A DNA stretch of 64,000 bases from Thalassospira sp. ER-Se-21-Dark. Its GTDB lineage: Bacteria > Pseudomonadota > Alphaproteobacteria > Rhodospirillales > Thalassospiraceae. Position 1 is the stretch's first letter, and every line of letters begins with the position of its first letter. The notes under the pieces were generated by a model. The model saw nothing but the letters and a program-made list of their open reading frames with translations, searched no databases and had not been told where the DNA came from. A program made the translations under genes and the position numbers. Location: positions 62,001 through 126,000 of the forward strand of contig NZ_VDEZ01000001.1 of assembly GCF_017922435.1 (NCBI RefSeq). Direction: 5' to 3'. Shown here in pieces: positions 1 to 8,430 of this stretch.

Positions 1-174
1 ACCATCGGCGGGCTGAACCATATCGGAATTGTCGTCGATGACCTTGATGCGACCGAGGCAAAGATCAAGGCCGACGGCATTGAAACCTTCAACCACGCCG
101 ATTACGAACCCGGTCGCCGGTTCTATTTCCGTGATGAAAACGGCATCGAATTCGAAGTGGTCAGTTACACCTGA
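1..174 (+). CDS. VOC/glyoxalase-fold protein, C-terminal fragment (5' truncated)
   Basis: An open frame runs from base 1 to a TGA at 172-174 and gives 57 residues. It begins TIGGLNHIGIVVDDLDATEAKI and ends FYFRDENGIEFEVVSYT. The 'LNHIGIVVDDLDAT' opening of a repeat and the 'FRDENGIEFEVV' strand with a metal-ligand-type Glu are typical of the vicinal-oxygen-chelate (glyoxalase/dioxygenase) fold. The N-terminal part lies outside the window, so substrate and true length cannot be judged. It converges with the hydrolase on the other strand, 21 bases away. Confidence 0.65.
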   Translation, partial: TIGGLNHIGIVVDDLDATEAKIKADGIETFNHADYEPGRRFYFRDENGIEFEVVSYT

Positions 175-195
175 CCTCTTCGATCACAGATCCGA

Positions 196-1020
196 CTAAC
201 AGGGCTTATATTCCCGATCATTGCCAAGCGATGGCACCATCCGGCGAATTTCATCAACGCGCGTCAGATCAATCTCGGCGGTGATGAAACCCGGATCGGT
301 GCCACCATCGGCCAAGACCTGCCCCCACGGATCAATGATCAGGGAATGACCAAATGTCTGGCGGTCGCCTGGATGATCACCGCACTGGGCTGCCGCAATC
401 ACAAAGCAGCCGTTTTCAATCGCACGCGCCTTCAAAAGGGTATGCCAGTGCGCCTGCCCGGTGGTGCGGGTAAAGGCCGCCGGGATGCTCAGGATCTTTG
501 CCCCTGCCTTGGCGTAATCGCGAAACAGATGCGGGAACCGCACGTCATAGCAGATCGATATCCCGACCTTGCCAAATTCGGTGTCAGCCAGTCGGGCCGC
601 ATTGCCGGGACGGAACGTTTTGCTTTCGCGGTAACTTTCGCCATTGGCCAGATCGACGTCAAACATGTGGATCTTGTCATAGGAGGTGATGACCTTGCCA
701 TCCGGACCAATTACAAAACACCGGTTCGCAACGCGATCTTCATCCGGCACTTTGACATGCAGCGATCCGACAATCAGGGTCGAATTCAGTTCTTCAGCCA
801 GGTCGCAAAAGAAAACCAGTCCGGGATGCTCATCCTCGGGAAAGGCAGCGGCGCGTACATTCTCGCCGCCAAAAGACATCATCGACACGTTTTCAGGAAA
901 GGCGATCAATCTGGCCCCGGCAGCACTGGCATCGCGGGCATAAGTTGCCGCCCGCGCAAGGTTATCAGACATCACATCGCGCGAATTGACCTGCACGCAG
1001 GCCGCAATGAAACGGGTCAT
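196..1020 (-). CDS. Carbon-nitrogen hydrolase (nitrilase superfamily, Nit1/Nit2-like amidase)
   Basis: A 274-residue cytosolic protein that fills the whole nitrilase fold. The Glu-Lys-Cys catalytic triad is visible: E43 in AFPEN, K116 in YDKIHMFD and C157 in ICYDVRFP. The DKIHMFDVD and CYDVRFPHLFR motifs place it with Nit1/Nit2-type deaminated-glutathione or omega-amidases rather than true nitrilases. In many alphaproteobacteria this gene sits directly after grxC and comF. Here a GntR/oxidoreductase pair separates it from grxC, although all three keep the same strand. The function of hydrolysing a glutathione or keto-acid amide is inferred from the family. Confidence 0.85.
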   Translation of the reverse strand: MTRFIAACVQVNSRDVMSDNLARAATYARDASAAGARLIAFPENVSMMSFGGENVRAAAFPEDEHPGLVFFCDLAEELNSTLIVGSLHVKVPDEDRVANRCFVIGPDGKVITSYDKIHMFDVDLANGESYRESKTFRPGNAARLADTEFGKVGISICYDVRFPHLFRDYAKAGAKILSIPAAFTRTTGQAHWHTLLKARAIENGCFVIAAAQCGDHPGDRQTFGHSLIIDPWGQVLADGGTDPGFITAEIDLTRVDEIRRMVPSLGNDREYKPC

Positions 1021-1216
1021 GACGCAGTCTCCTTTTTATCATTATCCGTCTTCATGATGCGGCTCATCCCAGCCTGCCGCAATAGACAATTGGGATAGCG
1101 CAGCGGCGAACAAGGCCCGCAAAAAGACCTCCGCCTTGGCGCACACATTGAGCATTTCCGCATTAACAACCGACATCACGCGCATCCGAAATTCAGTCTT
1201 TTCATCCTCAAAATTA

Positions 1217-1238
1217 GTGTATACAGTATTCCGTACAC
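1217..1238. promoter_or_regulatory. Candidate GntR operator (inverted repeat GTGTA-N12-TACAC)
   Basis: A perfect 5-bp inverted repeat, GTGTA at 1217-1221 and TACAC at 1234-1238, ends 16 bases before the ATG of the GntR-family gene at 1255. FadR-subfamily GntR regulators commonly bind GT-rich/AC-rich palindromes near their own promoters, so autoregulation is a reasonable guess. No binding data are implied. Confidence 0.35.
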
Positions 1239-1254
1239 CTAACGAGGATCGAAG

Positions 1255-1914
1255 ATGGAACCTCTTTCCGGCCGAAAAAGTCTGACTGACGAAGTGCATG
1301 ACCGCTTGGTTGATGCCTTGTGTTCCGGTGCTCTCCCTCCCGGGACACCTTTGCGTCAGGAAGCTATTGCCGAGGAACTCAATGTCTCGCGGCAACCAGT
1401 GTTGCAAGCTCTGGGGTTGCTGCGTCGTGACGGACTGGTCGAACCGATGGGACGGCGCGGATATCGCGTTGCGCCTGTCGACAGCGACCTTGTCCGTCAC
1501 GTTTATGACTTAAGAGAAGCATTTGACGGGCTTGCAGCCCGTTTGGCTGCTGAAACCAAGGCACCGGATCGGGAATCGGCTTTGCGGGCTGCCATTATAC
1601 AGGGACACCACGCTCTGGGCAGCGGCGACACCGCAAACCTTGTTGCAGCCGACGTCGCATTCCATCAAACGATCTACCGTTTGTCGGGTAACCCCCTGTT
1701 GCCCGAAGCATCAGCCGCAGTCTGGCTTCAGATCAGACGCGTGATGCATGCCTACCTGCAGATCGGGTACCCCCGTGATCCGATCTGGACGGAACATCAG
1801 GCCATCGCCGATGCAATCTGTGTCGGCGATGGTCCTCTTGCCGAAAAACTGGCGCGTGATCATGGACGCAATGCACGTGATCGCCTGATTTCCCGAATGG
1901 AAAAGCCAAGCTGA
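1255..1914 (+). CDS. GntR-family transcriptional regulator, FadR/FCD subgroup
   Basis: A 219-residue protein with an N-terminal winged helix of about residues 8-72 (LTDEVHDRLVDALCSGALPPG, then EELNVSRQPVLQALGLLRRDGLVE). An all-helical FCD effector domain follows at about 78-212, with the usual D/H metal-ligand pattern (YDLREAFDG, DVAFHQTIY, EHQAI, RDHGRNA). It is probably a metal- or carboxylate-responsive repressor. It lies 152 bases upstream of, and in the same direction as, the SAF-domain oxidoreductase gene, its likely target. A short palindrome lies just before the start. Confidence 0.88.
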   Translation: MEPLSGRKSLTDEVHDRLVDALCSGALPPGTPLRQEAIAEELNVSRQPVLQALGLLRRDGLVEPMGRRGYRVAPVDSDLVRHVYDLREAFDGLAARLAAETKAPDRESALRAAIIQGHHALGSGDTANLVAADVAFHQTIYRLSGNPLLPEASAAVWLQIRRVMHAYLQIGYPRDPIWTEHQAIADAICVGDGPLAEKLARDHGRNARDRLISRMEKPS

Positions 1915-2066
1915 CCTTCCCCTCGCTGCCACCAACAGCCCGCCTTTTCGTCGCCCTTCGCACCACCAATCCCCATCGACTTCAAAAAATCTGCCAATGA
2001 CCCGTCCGCGTCGCCAAAGGCAGAATCATATAAGAACGACAAGTTTCCTGTCTGGGAGGAACGCCA

Positions 2067-3404
2067 ATGAACCTTGATACAAAGCTCCGTAAACGGGCCG
2101 ATGAAGGCAACCCCGTCCGGGTTGGCATTATCGGTGCTGGCAAGTTCGGATCGATGTTTTTAAGTCAGGCCGGTCATCATCCGGGCTATCACGTTCTGGG
2201 TATTGCCGATCTTAGCATTGATCGTACCAAGGCCGCCCTGCGCCGTGTCGGATGGTCTGATGACCAGTTCACCGCAAAGGATGCTGCATCGGCCTATCGC
2301 GACGGCACCACATGGCTGACCGAAGATGCAGATGCCCTGATTGCTGCCGACGGACTTGAAGTCATCATTGATGCCACCGGAAGCCCCGCGGCCGGTATAC
2401 GCTTTGCGCTTAAGGCCATCGAACATGGCCGCCATATCGTCATGGTCAATGTCGAGGCCGATGTGCTTGCAGGCCCTCTTCTTGCCAAACGGGCCGAGGC
2501 CGCCGGACTTGTCTATTCCATGGCTTATGGCGATCAACCGGCGCTGATTTCGGAAATGGTCGATTGGGCACGCGCGATTGGCCTGCCGGTAACGTGTGCT
2601 GGCAAGGGTACGAAATATCTTCCGATCTATCACCATGTCACGCCCGATGATGTATGGCATCACTATGGCCTGACACCCGAACAGGCACAGGCGGGCGGCA
2701 TGAACCCGCAAATTTTCAACAGCTTCCTGGACGGCACCAAATCGGCCATTGAAATGGCGGCCGTGTCCAATGCCTGTGATCTTGTGCCACAGGATTGCGG
2801 ATTGCAGTTCCCGGCCTGTGGCGTTGACGATTTGCCTCGACTGCTTTGTCCGCGTGAAAGTGGTGGCATATTGGATCGCAAAGGCACGGTCGAAGTTGTT
2901 TCAAGCCTTGAACGCGATACCCGTCCGGTGTTTCGCGATCTGCGCTGGGGCGTTTATGTGACCTTTGAGGCCCCCAGCGATTATGTTGCGCGCTGCTTTA
3001 ACGAATATGGCCTTCTGACCGACCCAAGCGGGCAATACTCCACGATGTACAAACCCTATCACCTGATCGGGTTGGAACTTGGCATTTCGGTGGCCTCAGC
3101 CGCCCTGCGCGGAGAAGCCACCGGCACATCACGCGCATGGTCGGGCGATGCGGTCGCCACCGCCAAGCGTGATCTTAAACCCGGTGAAATGCTGGATGGC
3201 GAGGGCGGATATACGGTTTACGGCAAACTGATGCCTGCCCTGACGTCAAAGTCGCGCAATGCCCTGCCCATCGGGCTTGCGCACCATTTGAAAATCAAGC
3301 GCCCCGTCGCGATGGACCAAACCCTGACCTGGGATGATGTCGAATTCGATGCCAAGGCCCCGGCAATTGCCTTCCGCAAGGAAATGGAAGCCACCTTCGG
3401 TTAG
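2067..3404 (+). CDS. NAD(P)-dependent oxidoreductase with C-terminal SAF-like domain (homoserine-dehydrogenase-like / DXR-like family)
   Basis: A 445-residue protein behind a good Shine-Dalgarno (GGGAGGAACGCC before ATG). The N-terminal Rossmann motif is GIIGAGKFG (residues 20-28). The middle holds the highly conserved blocks MVNVEADVLAG, AGKGTKYLPIYHH and GMNPQIFNSFLDGTKSAIEMA. The C-terminal third (from about 350: SRAWSGDAVATAKRDLKPGE) resembles an SAF domain. This is the COG4091 'predicted homoserine dehydrogenase' family. Brucella DRL, an alternative deoxyxylulose-phosphate reductoisomerase, belongs to the same family, but other members probably act on other substrates. The substrate here is therefore open. 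The gene is preceded by its probable GntR regulator and closed by a strong terminator. Confidence 0.8.
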   Translation: MNLDTKLRKRADEGNPVRVGIIGAGKFGSMFLSQAGHHPGYHVLGIADLSIDRTKAALRRVGWSDDQFTAKDAASAYRDGTTWLTEDADALIAADGLEVIIDATGSPAAGIRFALKAIEHGRHIVMVNVEADVLAGPLLAKRAEAAGLVYSMAYGDQPALISEMVDWARAIGLPVTCAGKGTKYLPIYHHVTPDDVWHHYGLTPEQAQAGGMNPQIFNSFLDGTKSAIEMAAVSNACDLVPQDCGLQFPACGVDDLPRLLCPRESGGILDRKGTVEVVSSLERDTRPVFRDLRWGVYVTFEAPSDYVARCFNEYGLLTDPSGQYSTMYKPYHLIGLELGISVASAALRGEATGTSRAWSGDAVATAKRDLKPGEMLDGEGGYTVYGKLMPALTSKSRNALPIGLAHHLKIKRPVAMDQTLTWDDVEFDAKAPAIAFRKEMEATFG

Positions 3405-3426
3405 CACCGCAATCAGCAGACAAATA

Positions 3427-3455
3427 AAAACCCCGGCCAAAATGGCCGGGGTTTT
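3427..3455. terminator. Bidirectional rho-independent terminator
   Basis: CCCCGGCC (3431-3438) and GGCCGGGG (3444-3451) form a perfect 8-bp stem with a 5-base loop. It is flanked by A-run and T-run so that it works on both strands, between the convergent oxidoreductase gene and grxC. Confidence 0.85.
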
Positions 3456-3489
3456 GTACGACTATTGCCGTTAATCAGCCAAATGGCGA

Positions 3490-3747
3490 TCAGGCAGACA
3501 GTTTGGCTTCGAGCTTATCGGCAGCTTCCAGCGCCATCAGCTCGTCACAGCCGCCAATATGTTCGTCATTGATGAAGATCTGCGGCACGGTGTGACGGCC
3601 ATTGGCGCGGTCCATCATTTCCTTTTTGCGACGCGGTTCCATCATCACATCGATCAGCTGGTATTTGGCACCCTTTTCCTCAAGCAGCTTGCGCGCACGC
3701 TTGCAATACGGGCACCATTCGGTGGCATAGACTTCAACTTTTGCCAT
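3490..3747 (-). CDS. grxC: Glutaredoxin 3
   Basis: An 85-residue single-domain dithiol glutaredoxin (about the family's normal size). The active site is C12-P-Y-C15 and the glutathione-binding TVPQIFI and GGCDEL motifs follow. A longer frame starting at 3780 exists, but the ATG at 3747 begins exactly at the family N-terminus (MAKVEVYATEWCPYC) and has AAAGGA upstream. The enzyme reduces protein or mixed disulfides using glutathione in the cytosol. Immediately upstream on the same strand is comF, a pairing common in alphaproteobacteria, so the two are probably co-transcribed. Confidence 0.93.
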   Translation of the reverse strand: MAKVEVYATEWCPYCKRARKLLEEKGAKYQLIDVMMEPRRKKEMMDRANGRHTVPQIFINDEHIGGCDELMALEAADKLEAKLSA

Positions 3748-3872
3748 GAGGCAGTCATCCTTTCTTTGGCAACCGATCATCGCGAATGCCCCGGATTATC
3801 GGGTCCACTGCGATTAGTACGGTGCGGAATTTCATTCAGATGGCCGGTGTATAACAGAAAACTTTTACGCCG

Positions 3873-4640
3873 TCATCGCACGACCCGTGCAACTGTGATC
3901 ACAGATACGTGCATGGCGCCTGATTTCTTTAGCGCCCGCACACAGGCATTGGCGGTGGCCCCGGTCGTCAGAACATCATCAATCAGCACGACCCGCGCCC
4001 CGGCAAGATTGCGTTTCTGAGCGCGCGCTTCGTCGACAACAAATGCCCCGCCAACTTCGCGTTTACGTGAAGACGGGCCAAGCCCGCCAAGGCTTCTTGT
4101 ATTGCGCTGACGGGCCAAAACCAGTCCGTCCCAAGGTACGCCCGTCATCTGCGACAGCTTTGCCGTCAAAAGGCCCGACTGGTTATAGCGCCGTTTCAAA
4201 AGCCGTCTTCGATGCAGCGGCACCGGCACGATCAGGTCGGCCTGATCCCAGATCCCCCTGCCCGCCTGATAGACCCAGCGCGCAAGAAGTGGCGTCAAGT
4301 CGCCGCGATCCGCATGCTTGAACCGCAACAGGTATTCACGGCTGTGATCGTCATAGACCAATGCCGCCCGTGCCTGATCAAAGGCCGGTTTCTTTTGCAG
4401 GCAATTGCCACACAAAAGCTGTCCGCTTTCATCCGGATCACTGCCGATGTTAGCGCTATCATCAAGTTCAAACGGATAGCCGCAACAGCCACATTGAGGG
4501 GCCGTGATAAACCTTAAACCCGCCCAACACTCGGCACAGACCGCATGGGTGGTATCGGTCACATCGCCACATCCCCCGCAACGCGGTGGTAAAATGGCGT
4601 TAACGCCCATGGTTGCGACGGTGCGGACCCATTCGATCAT
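3873..4640 (-). CDS. comF: ComF-family phosphoribosyltransferase-like protein
   Basis: A 255-residue protein. A double zinc-ribbon-like N-terminus carries CGGCGD, CAEC, CGCCGYPF and CGNC motifs (about residues 20-85). A type-I phosphoribosyltransferase domain follows, with RYNQSGLL and the PRPP loop VVLIDDVLTTGATANAC near 215-232. In naturally competent bacteria ComF helps move single-stranded DNA across the inner membrane; in other species its role is unclear. It is followed by grxC on the same strand. Length and motifs are complete. Confidence 0.88.
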   Translation of the reverse strand: MIEWVRTVATMGVNAILPPRCGGCGDVTDTTHAVCAECWAGLRFITAPQCGCCGYPFELDDSANIGSDPDESGQLLCGNCLQKKPAFDQARAALVYDDHSREYLLRFKHADRGDLTPLLARWVYQAGRGIWDQADLIVPVPLHRRRLLKRRYNQSGLLTAKLSQMTGVPWDGLVLARQRNTRSLGGLGPSSRKREVGGAFVVDEARAQKRNLAGARVVLIDDVLTTGATANACVRALKKSGAMHVSVITVARVVR

Positions 4641-4700
4641 CTGCGATGCTATCCACGATCACCTTAAGGAAAAGGCAGCATAGCACACGCGTTGATTGAA

Positions 4701-5615
4701 TTAGCCAAAATCAAATAACGGATTTTTCCGCAAGGTATCCGCCGCCAGATCAATAAACGCCCGGACCTTTGCCGGGGCATGGCGCCCCTCGGGATGGACC
4801 AGATGAATTGGCACCGGATCAGGATCATAGTCGCCAAGCACGGCCACCAGTCGGCCATCATCAATAAACGGTGCTGCCTGATAGGACAGCATTCGAACAA
4901 TACCCCAACCATCAAAGGCGGCGTTTCGTGCGGCTTCTATTGAATTGGTTTGCCATCTGGCATCTGGTGACACATTGATTTTACGGCCACTGCCATCCGG
5001 TGATTTGAATTGCCAGTCCAGACGCGCTGATGATCCGGTGGTAGCGACAATTCGGTGCGCCGCAAGGTCCGATGGCGTCTTGGGCATTCCATGTCTGGCG
5101 AAGTATTCTGGCGACGCACAAACGGTCTGGGACACCTGCCCGATCCGCACAGCACTCAACGTTGAGTCGGCAAGCTCACCAATACGTACTGCAAGATCGA
5201 TGCCTTCCTCGACAATATTGACGATACGATCAAACAGCAAAAGGCGTGCGCGCATATCAGGATAGGCGTCAAGATATTGCCCGACAATCGGGGCGACATG
5301 CATCTGGCCGAACTGAACCGGGGCGGTGATGGTCAGCATCCCGCTTGGCTTGGCATATGCCCCGCCTGCTGCGGCCTCGACTTCTTTCAGGTCACTTAAA
5401 AGTCGCTTGCAATCCGCCAGATAGCGAACACCTGCGTCCGTCAGGGTAACCGAACGGGTGGTCCGAACCAGAAGACGTGCGCCAATGATCTGTTCAAGTT
5501 GCGCGATTGTGCGTGTCACCGCCGCCGGGCTTATACTGAGTGAACGGGCAGCTGCGGCAAAGCCCTGCTCCTCAGCCACGCGCACAAAGATATTCATGGC
5601 ATTGAAACGGTCCAT
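4701..5615 (-). CDS. LysR-family transcriptional regulator
   Basis: A 304-residue protein with an N-terminal winged HTH (MDRFNAMNIFVRVAEEQGF ... AAVTRTIAQLEQIIGARLLVRTTRSVTLT, about residues 1-60) and a periplasmic-binding-protein-like effector domain (about 90-295). The ATG at 5615 has AAGG 13 bases upstream, whereas the longer GTG start at 5624 lacks one. It diverges from a glutathione S-transferase gene with 127 bases between, which is the classic layout for a LysR regulator and its target. Many of its close family relatives regulate oxidoreductases or detoxification genes; the inducer is unknown. Confidence 0.9.
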   Translation of the reverse strand: MDRFNAMNIFVRVAEEQGFAAAARSLSISPAAVTRTIAQLEQIIGARLLVRTTRSVTLTDAGVRYLADCKRLLSDLKEVEAAAGGAYAKPSGMLTITAPVQFGQMHVAPIVGQYLDAYPDMRARLLLFDRIVNIVEEGIDLAVRIGELADSTLSAVRIGQVSQTVCASPEYFARHGMPKTPSDLAAHRIVATTGSSARLDWQFKSPDGSGRKINVSPDARWQTNSIEAARNAAFDGWGIVRMLSYQAAPFIDDGRLVAVLGDYDPDPVPIHLVHPEGRHAPAKVRAFIDLAADTLRKNPLFDFG

Positions 5616-5653
5616 TCGCGCCACCTTGCAGTCAGCTGATTATTGCAATAATC

Positions 5654-5684
5654 GGAATAATAAATTGCGTAATTCGATTATTCC
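5654..5684. promoter_or_regulatory. Candidate LysR operator between divergent genes
   Basis: A perfect 8-bp inverted repeat, GGAATAAT (5654-5661) and ATTATTCC (5677-5684), is separated by 15 bases in a markedly AT-rich stretch between the LysR gene and the GST gene. LysR proteins bind dyad-symmetric AT-rich sites in such positions. Confidence 0.4.
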
Positions 5685-5742
5685 ATAATTTTATCGAAAC
5701 AGACATCATCACTTCAGTTCCACTCTCTCAAGGAAACCTGAC

Positions 5743-6360
5743 ATGAAACTTTATCACCATCCGATTTCCGGCCACGCCCACCGCGCCCGCCTGTTCCTTG
5801 GCCTTCTGGGTCTTGAACATGAGCTGGTTGAAGTCGACCTTGCCAATGGAGCACATAAATCGCCCGAATTCCTGAAACTCAATCCCCTCGGTCAGGTCCC
5901 TGTCCTGGAAGACGGCGATAAAGTGATCACGGATTCCAACGCCATCATGGTTTATCTGGCGAAAAAAACCGGCGCGACCAACTGGCTTCCCGAAGATGCT
6001 GAGGGTGCCGCACGTGTTCAGCGCTGGCTTTCGATTGCCGCCGGACAGATAGCCTTTGGTCCGGCAGCAGCACGCCTGATTACCCTGTTTGGTGCACCGT
6101 TTGACGCAGATGAAGTCATCTCGCGCGCACACGCGGTGCTTGGCAACATCGAAGACCACCTGAAAACCAATGACTGGCTGGCCGCAAGCCATCCGACCAT
6201 CGCCGATGTCGCACTTTACAGCTACATCGCCCGCGCGCCCGAAGGCAATGTCGACTTGGCCGCCTATGGCAAAGTGCGCGATTGGCTGAAACGCATCGAA
6301 GACCTGGCGGGTTTTGTGCCCTTCATGCATGCGCCAGAAGAAATGCTGAAATCTGCCTGA
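5743..6360 (+). CDS. Glutathione S-transferase family protein
   Basis: A 205-residue protein with an N-terminal thioredoxin-like domain ([33 protein letters not shown]; the glutathione-contacting D-S pair in [12 protein letters not shown] near 65) and an all-helical C-terminal domain from about 88 ([18 protein letters not shown]). It probably conjugates glutathione to, or reduces, small electrophiles in the cytosol. A good AAGGAAA site precedes the ATG. Divergence from the LysR gene suggests that this regulator controls it. The FMN split-barrel gene follows after 58 bases and may be co-transcribed. Confidence 0.9.
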   Translation: MKLYHHPISGHAHRARLFLGLLGLEHELVEVDLANGAHKSPEFLKLNPLGQVPVLEDGDKVITDSNAIMVYLAKKTGATNWLPEDAEGAARVQRWLSIAAGQIAFGPAAARLITLFGAPFDADEVISRAHAVLGNIEDHLKTNDWLAASHPTIADVALYSYIARAPEGNVDLAAYGKVRDWLKRIEDLAGFVPFMHAPEEMLKSA

Positions 6361-6418
6361 TCTAACCATCTTCTCGCGCCACCACCTCCTCTTAAGCCCC
6401 ATGACAAGGCTGCCCCGC

Positions 6419-7381
6419 ATGTCTGATCATTCTGATACGACCACCCACCGCACTGCCCCCCAAAAAACGCCAGGGCGCACCCCATCGCCCTGGCATGCCG
6501 GGGAAGTGCGCCTTCAGGAAATCCTCGGAGTTGATGCCCGCATGGAAGAGGTCGGGCGCAAGGTGCTGCGTGATCATATCATCGAACAGCATCGCCTGTT
6601 TTATCCACAACTGCCCTTTGCTGTTCTGGGCACGGTTGATGGTGATGGCAATCCATGGGCAACCCTTAGGGCCAATCGGCCGGGCTTTCTGTTTGCCAGC
6701 GATCCCACTCACCTATCGGTCAGCCTGCCCCGCGATAAGAGCGATCCGGCAGATGCCGGGATGAATGATGGCGATGCCATCGGTCTTCTCGGGATTGAGC
6801 TGCATACACGGCGGAGAAACCGTCTGAATGGGACAATTTCGCGCAGAAATGAGACATACTTTGACATCAAGGTCGGACACAGTTTTGGCAATTGCCCGAA
6901 ATACATCCATCCGCGTAACCTTGAGTTTGCCACAGATGTCAAAAGCCCGATCCAGTCAGGCACGGCATTGACCGACGATATACGCGACTTCATTGCGCGC
7001 AGTGACACGTTCTTTATCGCGTCCTATGTCGATAATGCCGCCCCGGATCGTGGACGTGAAGTTGATGTTTCCCATCGCGGCGGGCCGCCCGGCTTTGTCA
7101 CGCTTGACGATCAGGATACGCTGATCATCCCCGATTACGCCGGAAACCGTTTTTTCAACACGCTGGGCAACCTTCTGATCAATCCGCTGACGGGCTTGGT
7201 GTTTGTTGATTTCACCAATGGCAATATGTTGCAAATCACCGGCACGGCAGAAATCATTATGGGGGGCGCGATGGTCACGCAATTCGTTGGCGCTGAACGC
7301 CTGCTTAACATAACACCGTCACGCTGGGTCCTCCGCCGGGGGGCTTTCCCGATGCGTATGGCGGGCGTCGCAGAAGGTTGA
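6419..7381 (+). CDS. Pyridoxamine-5'-phosphate-oxidase-family FMN-binding split-barrel protein
   Basis: A 320-residue protein. Residues 55-160 form one split-barrel unit (QLPFAVLGTVDGDGNPWATLRA ... NDGDAIGLLGIELHTRRRNRLNGTI). A second lies at about 190-310 (TFFIASYVDNA, DVSHRGGPPGFV, GNRFFNTLGNLLINPLTGLVFVDF). The RGG-P-GFV and GNxxxNTLGN motifs match stand-alone flavin-nucleotide-binding proteins that elsewhere are fused to ferredoxin-reductase modules; no reductase module is present here. An upstream ATG at 6401 is possible, but the one at 6419 has AAGG 10 bases before it. Substrate unknown. Confidence 0.78.
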   Translation: MSDHSDTTTHRTAPQKTPGRTPSPWHAGEVRLQEILGVDARMEEVGRKVLRDHIIEQHRLFYPQLPFAVLGTVDGDGNPWATLRANRPGFLFASDPTHLSVSLPRDKSDPADAGMNDGDAIGLLGIELHTRRRNRLNGTISRRNETYFDIKVGHSFGNCPKYIHPRNLEFATDVKSPIQSGTALTDDIRDFIARSDTFFIASYVDNAAPDRGREVDVSHRGGPPGFVTLDDQDTLIIPDYAGNRFFNTLGNLLINPLTGLVFVDFTNGNMLQITGTAEIIMGGAMVTQFVGAERLLNITPSRWVLRRGAFPMRMAGVAEG

Positions 7382-7453
7382 TTGCGTCTTGCCGCCAGAG
7401 CCTCTATCTAAGGCGTAACTTGTTTAAACGACTTAGCCGGAGCTTCCCGCCCC

Positions 7454-8356
7454 ATGGCCGATCCGATCACCGTCTTTGATCGAGACATCCTGAAACTGCG
7501 CCGCGACCGTGCGGCGACCAAGGCACAGGACTATAATTTCCTGTTTGCTGAAACGGCCGAACGCCTTGCCGATCGCCTTGATGATACCACGCGCACATTC
7601 CCGCTGGCGGTTGACCTTGGCTGCCACAGTGGTGAGATAGGCCAGATCATTGGCACACGCGGCGGTATCGAAAAGCTGTATCAAAGCGATATTTCGCGCG
7701 GTTATGCCAAGGCCGCACAGGCCAATAACGGCAAAGGCACGCTGGTCGCGGACGAGGAATTCCTGCCCTTTGCCGAAGGATCGCTTGATCTGATCCTTTC
7801 CAACCTGTCGCTTCATTGGGTCAATGACCTGCCCGGTATGTTGCTTCAAGCACGCCGCGCACTGAAACCAGACGGGTTGTTTCTGGCTTGCCTGCTCGGC
7901 GGTGAGACGCTCAAGGACTTGCGCGAAGCCCTGATGACGGCCGAGGCCGAGGAAGAAGGCGGCGTGTCCCCGCGTGTATCGCCCTTTGTCGATGTGAAGG
8001 ATGCTGGAGCACTTTTGCAACGCAGTGGCTTTGCCCTGCCGGTGGTCGATGCTGATGATATCTATATCGACTATCCCGATGCGCTGAAACTGATGCGTGA
8101 CCTTTCGGGGATGGGTGAAAGCAACCTGATTTCCAAACGATCGAAGAAATTCACCAAACGCAGCACGCTTGCCCGAGCAGCCGCGATCTATCACGAACGC
8201 CATGCCCGCCCTGATGGCCGCATCCATGCCAAGTTTCAGGTGATCTATCTGACCGCCTGGGCCCCGGATGAAAGCCAGCCCAAACCGCTGCGCCGTGGGA
8301 CGGGTCAGGTCAGTCTGGTTGATTTCCTCGGTGATGTGCCCGACAAACCATCTTGA
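7454..8356 (+). CDS. SAM-dependent methyltransferase, BioC/NDUFAF5-like
   Basis: A 300-residue class-I methyltransferase. The N-terminus FDRDILKLRRDRAATKAQDYNFL is diagnostic for the alphaproteobacterial family related to mitochondrial NDUFAF5. The SAM-binding loop is AVDLGCHSGEIGQII (about residues 51-65), and the post-II/III motifs are DLILSNLSLHWVNDLPGML and ALKPDGLFLACLLGGETL. NDUFAF5 hydroxylates/methylates a complex-I subunit; the bacterial substrate is not established. In related genomes this gene tends to lie near comF, which fits its position here with the LysR/GST block between them. Confidence 0.85.
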   Translation: MADPITVFDRDILKLRRDRAATKAQDYNFLFAETAERLADRLDDTTRTFPLAVDLGCHSGEIGQIIGTRGGIEKLYQSDISRGYAKAAQANNGKGTLVADEEFLPFAEGSLDLILSNLSLHWVNDLPGMLLQARRALKPDGLFLACLLGGETLKDLREALMTAEAEEEGGVSPRVSPFVDVKDAGALLQRSGFALPVVDADDIYIDYPDALKLMRDLSGMGESNLISKRSKKFTKRSTLARAAAIYHERHARPDGRIHAKFQVIYLTAWAPDESQPKPLRRGTGQVSLVDFLGDVPDKPS

Positions 8357-8376
8357 CGTAATAACTTCCGCCTTGA

Positions 8377-8403
8377 AGGGTGCCACAATCTATGCGGCAC
8401 CCT
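8377..8403. terminator. Hairpin between convergent genes (weak terminator candidate)
   Basis: AGGGTGCC (8377-8384) and GGCACCCT (8396-8403) form a perfect 8-bp stem with an 11-base loop between the methyltransferase and chemoreceptor genes. There is no clear T-run on either side, so termination strength is uncertain. Confidence 0.45.
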
Positions 8404-8430
8404 CCACGTGTTACCAAGATGTTGGAATAG

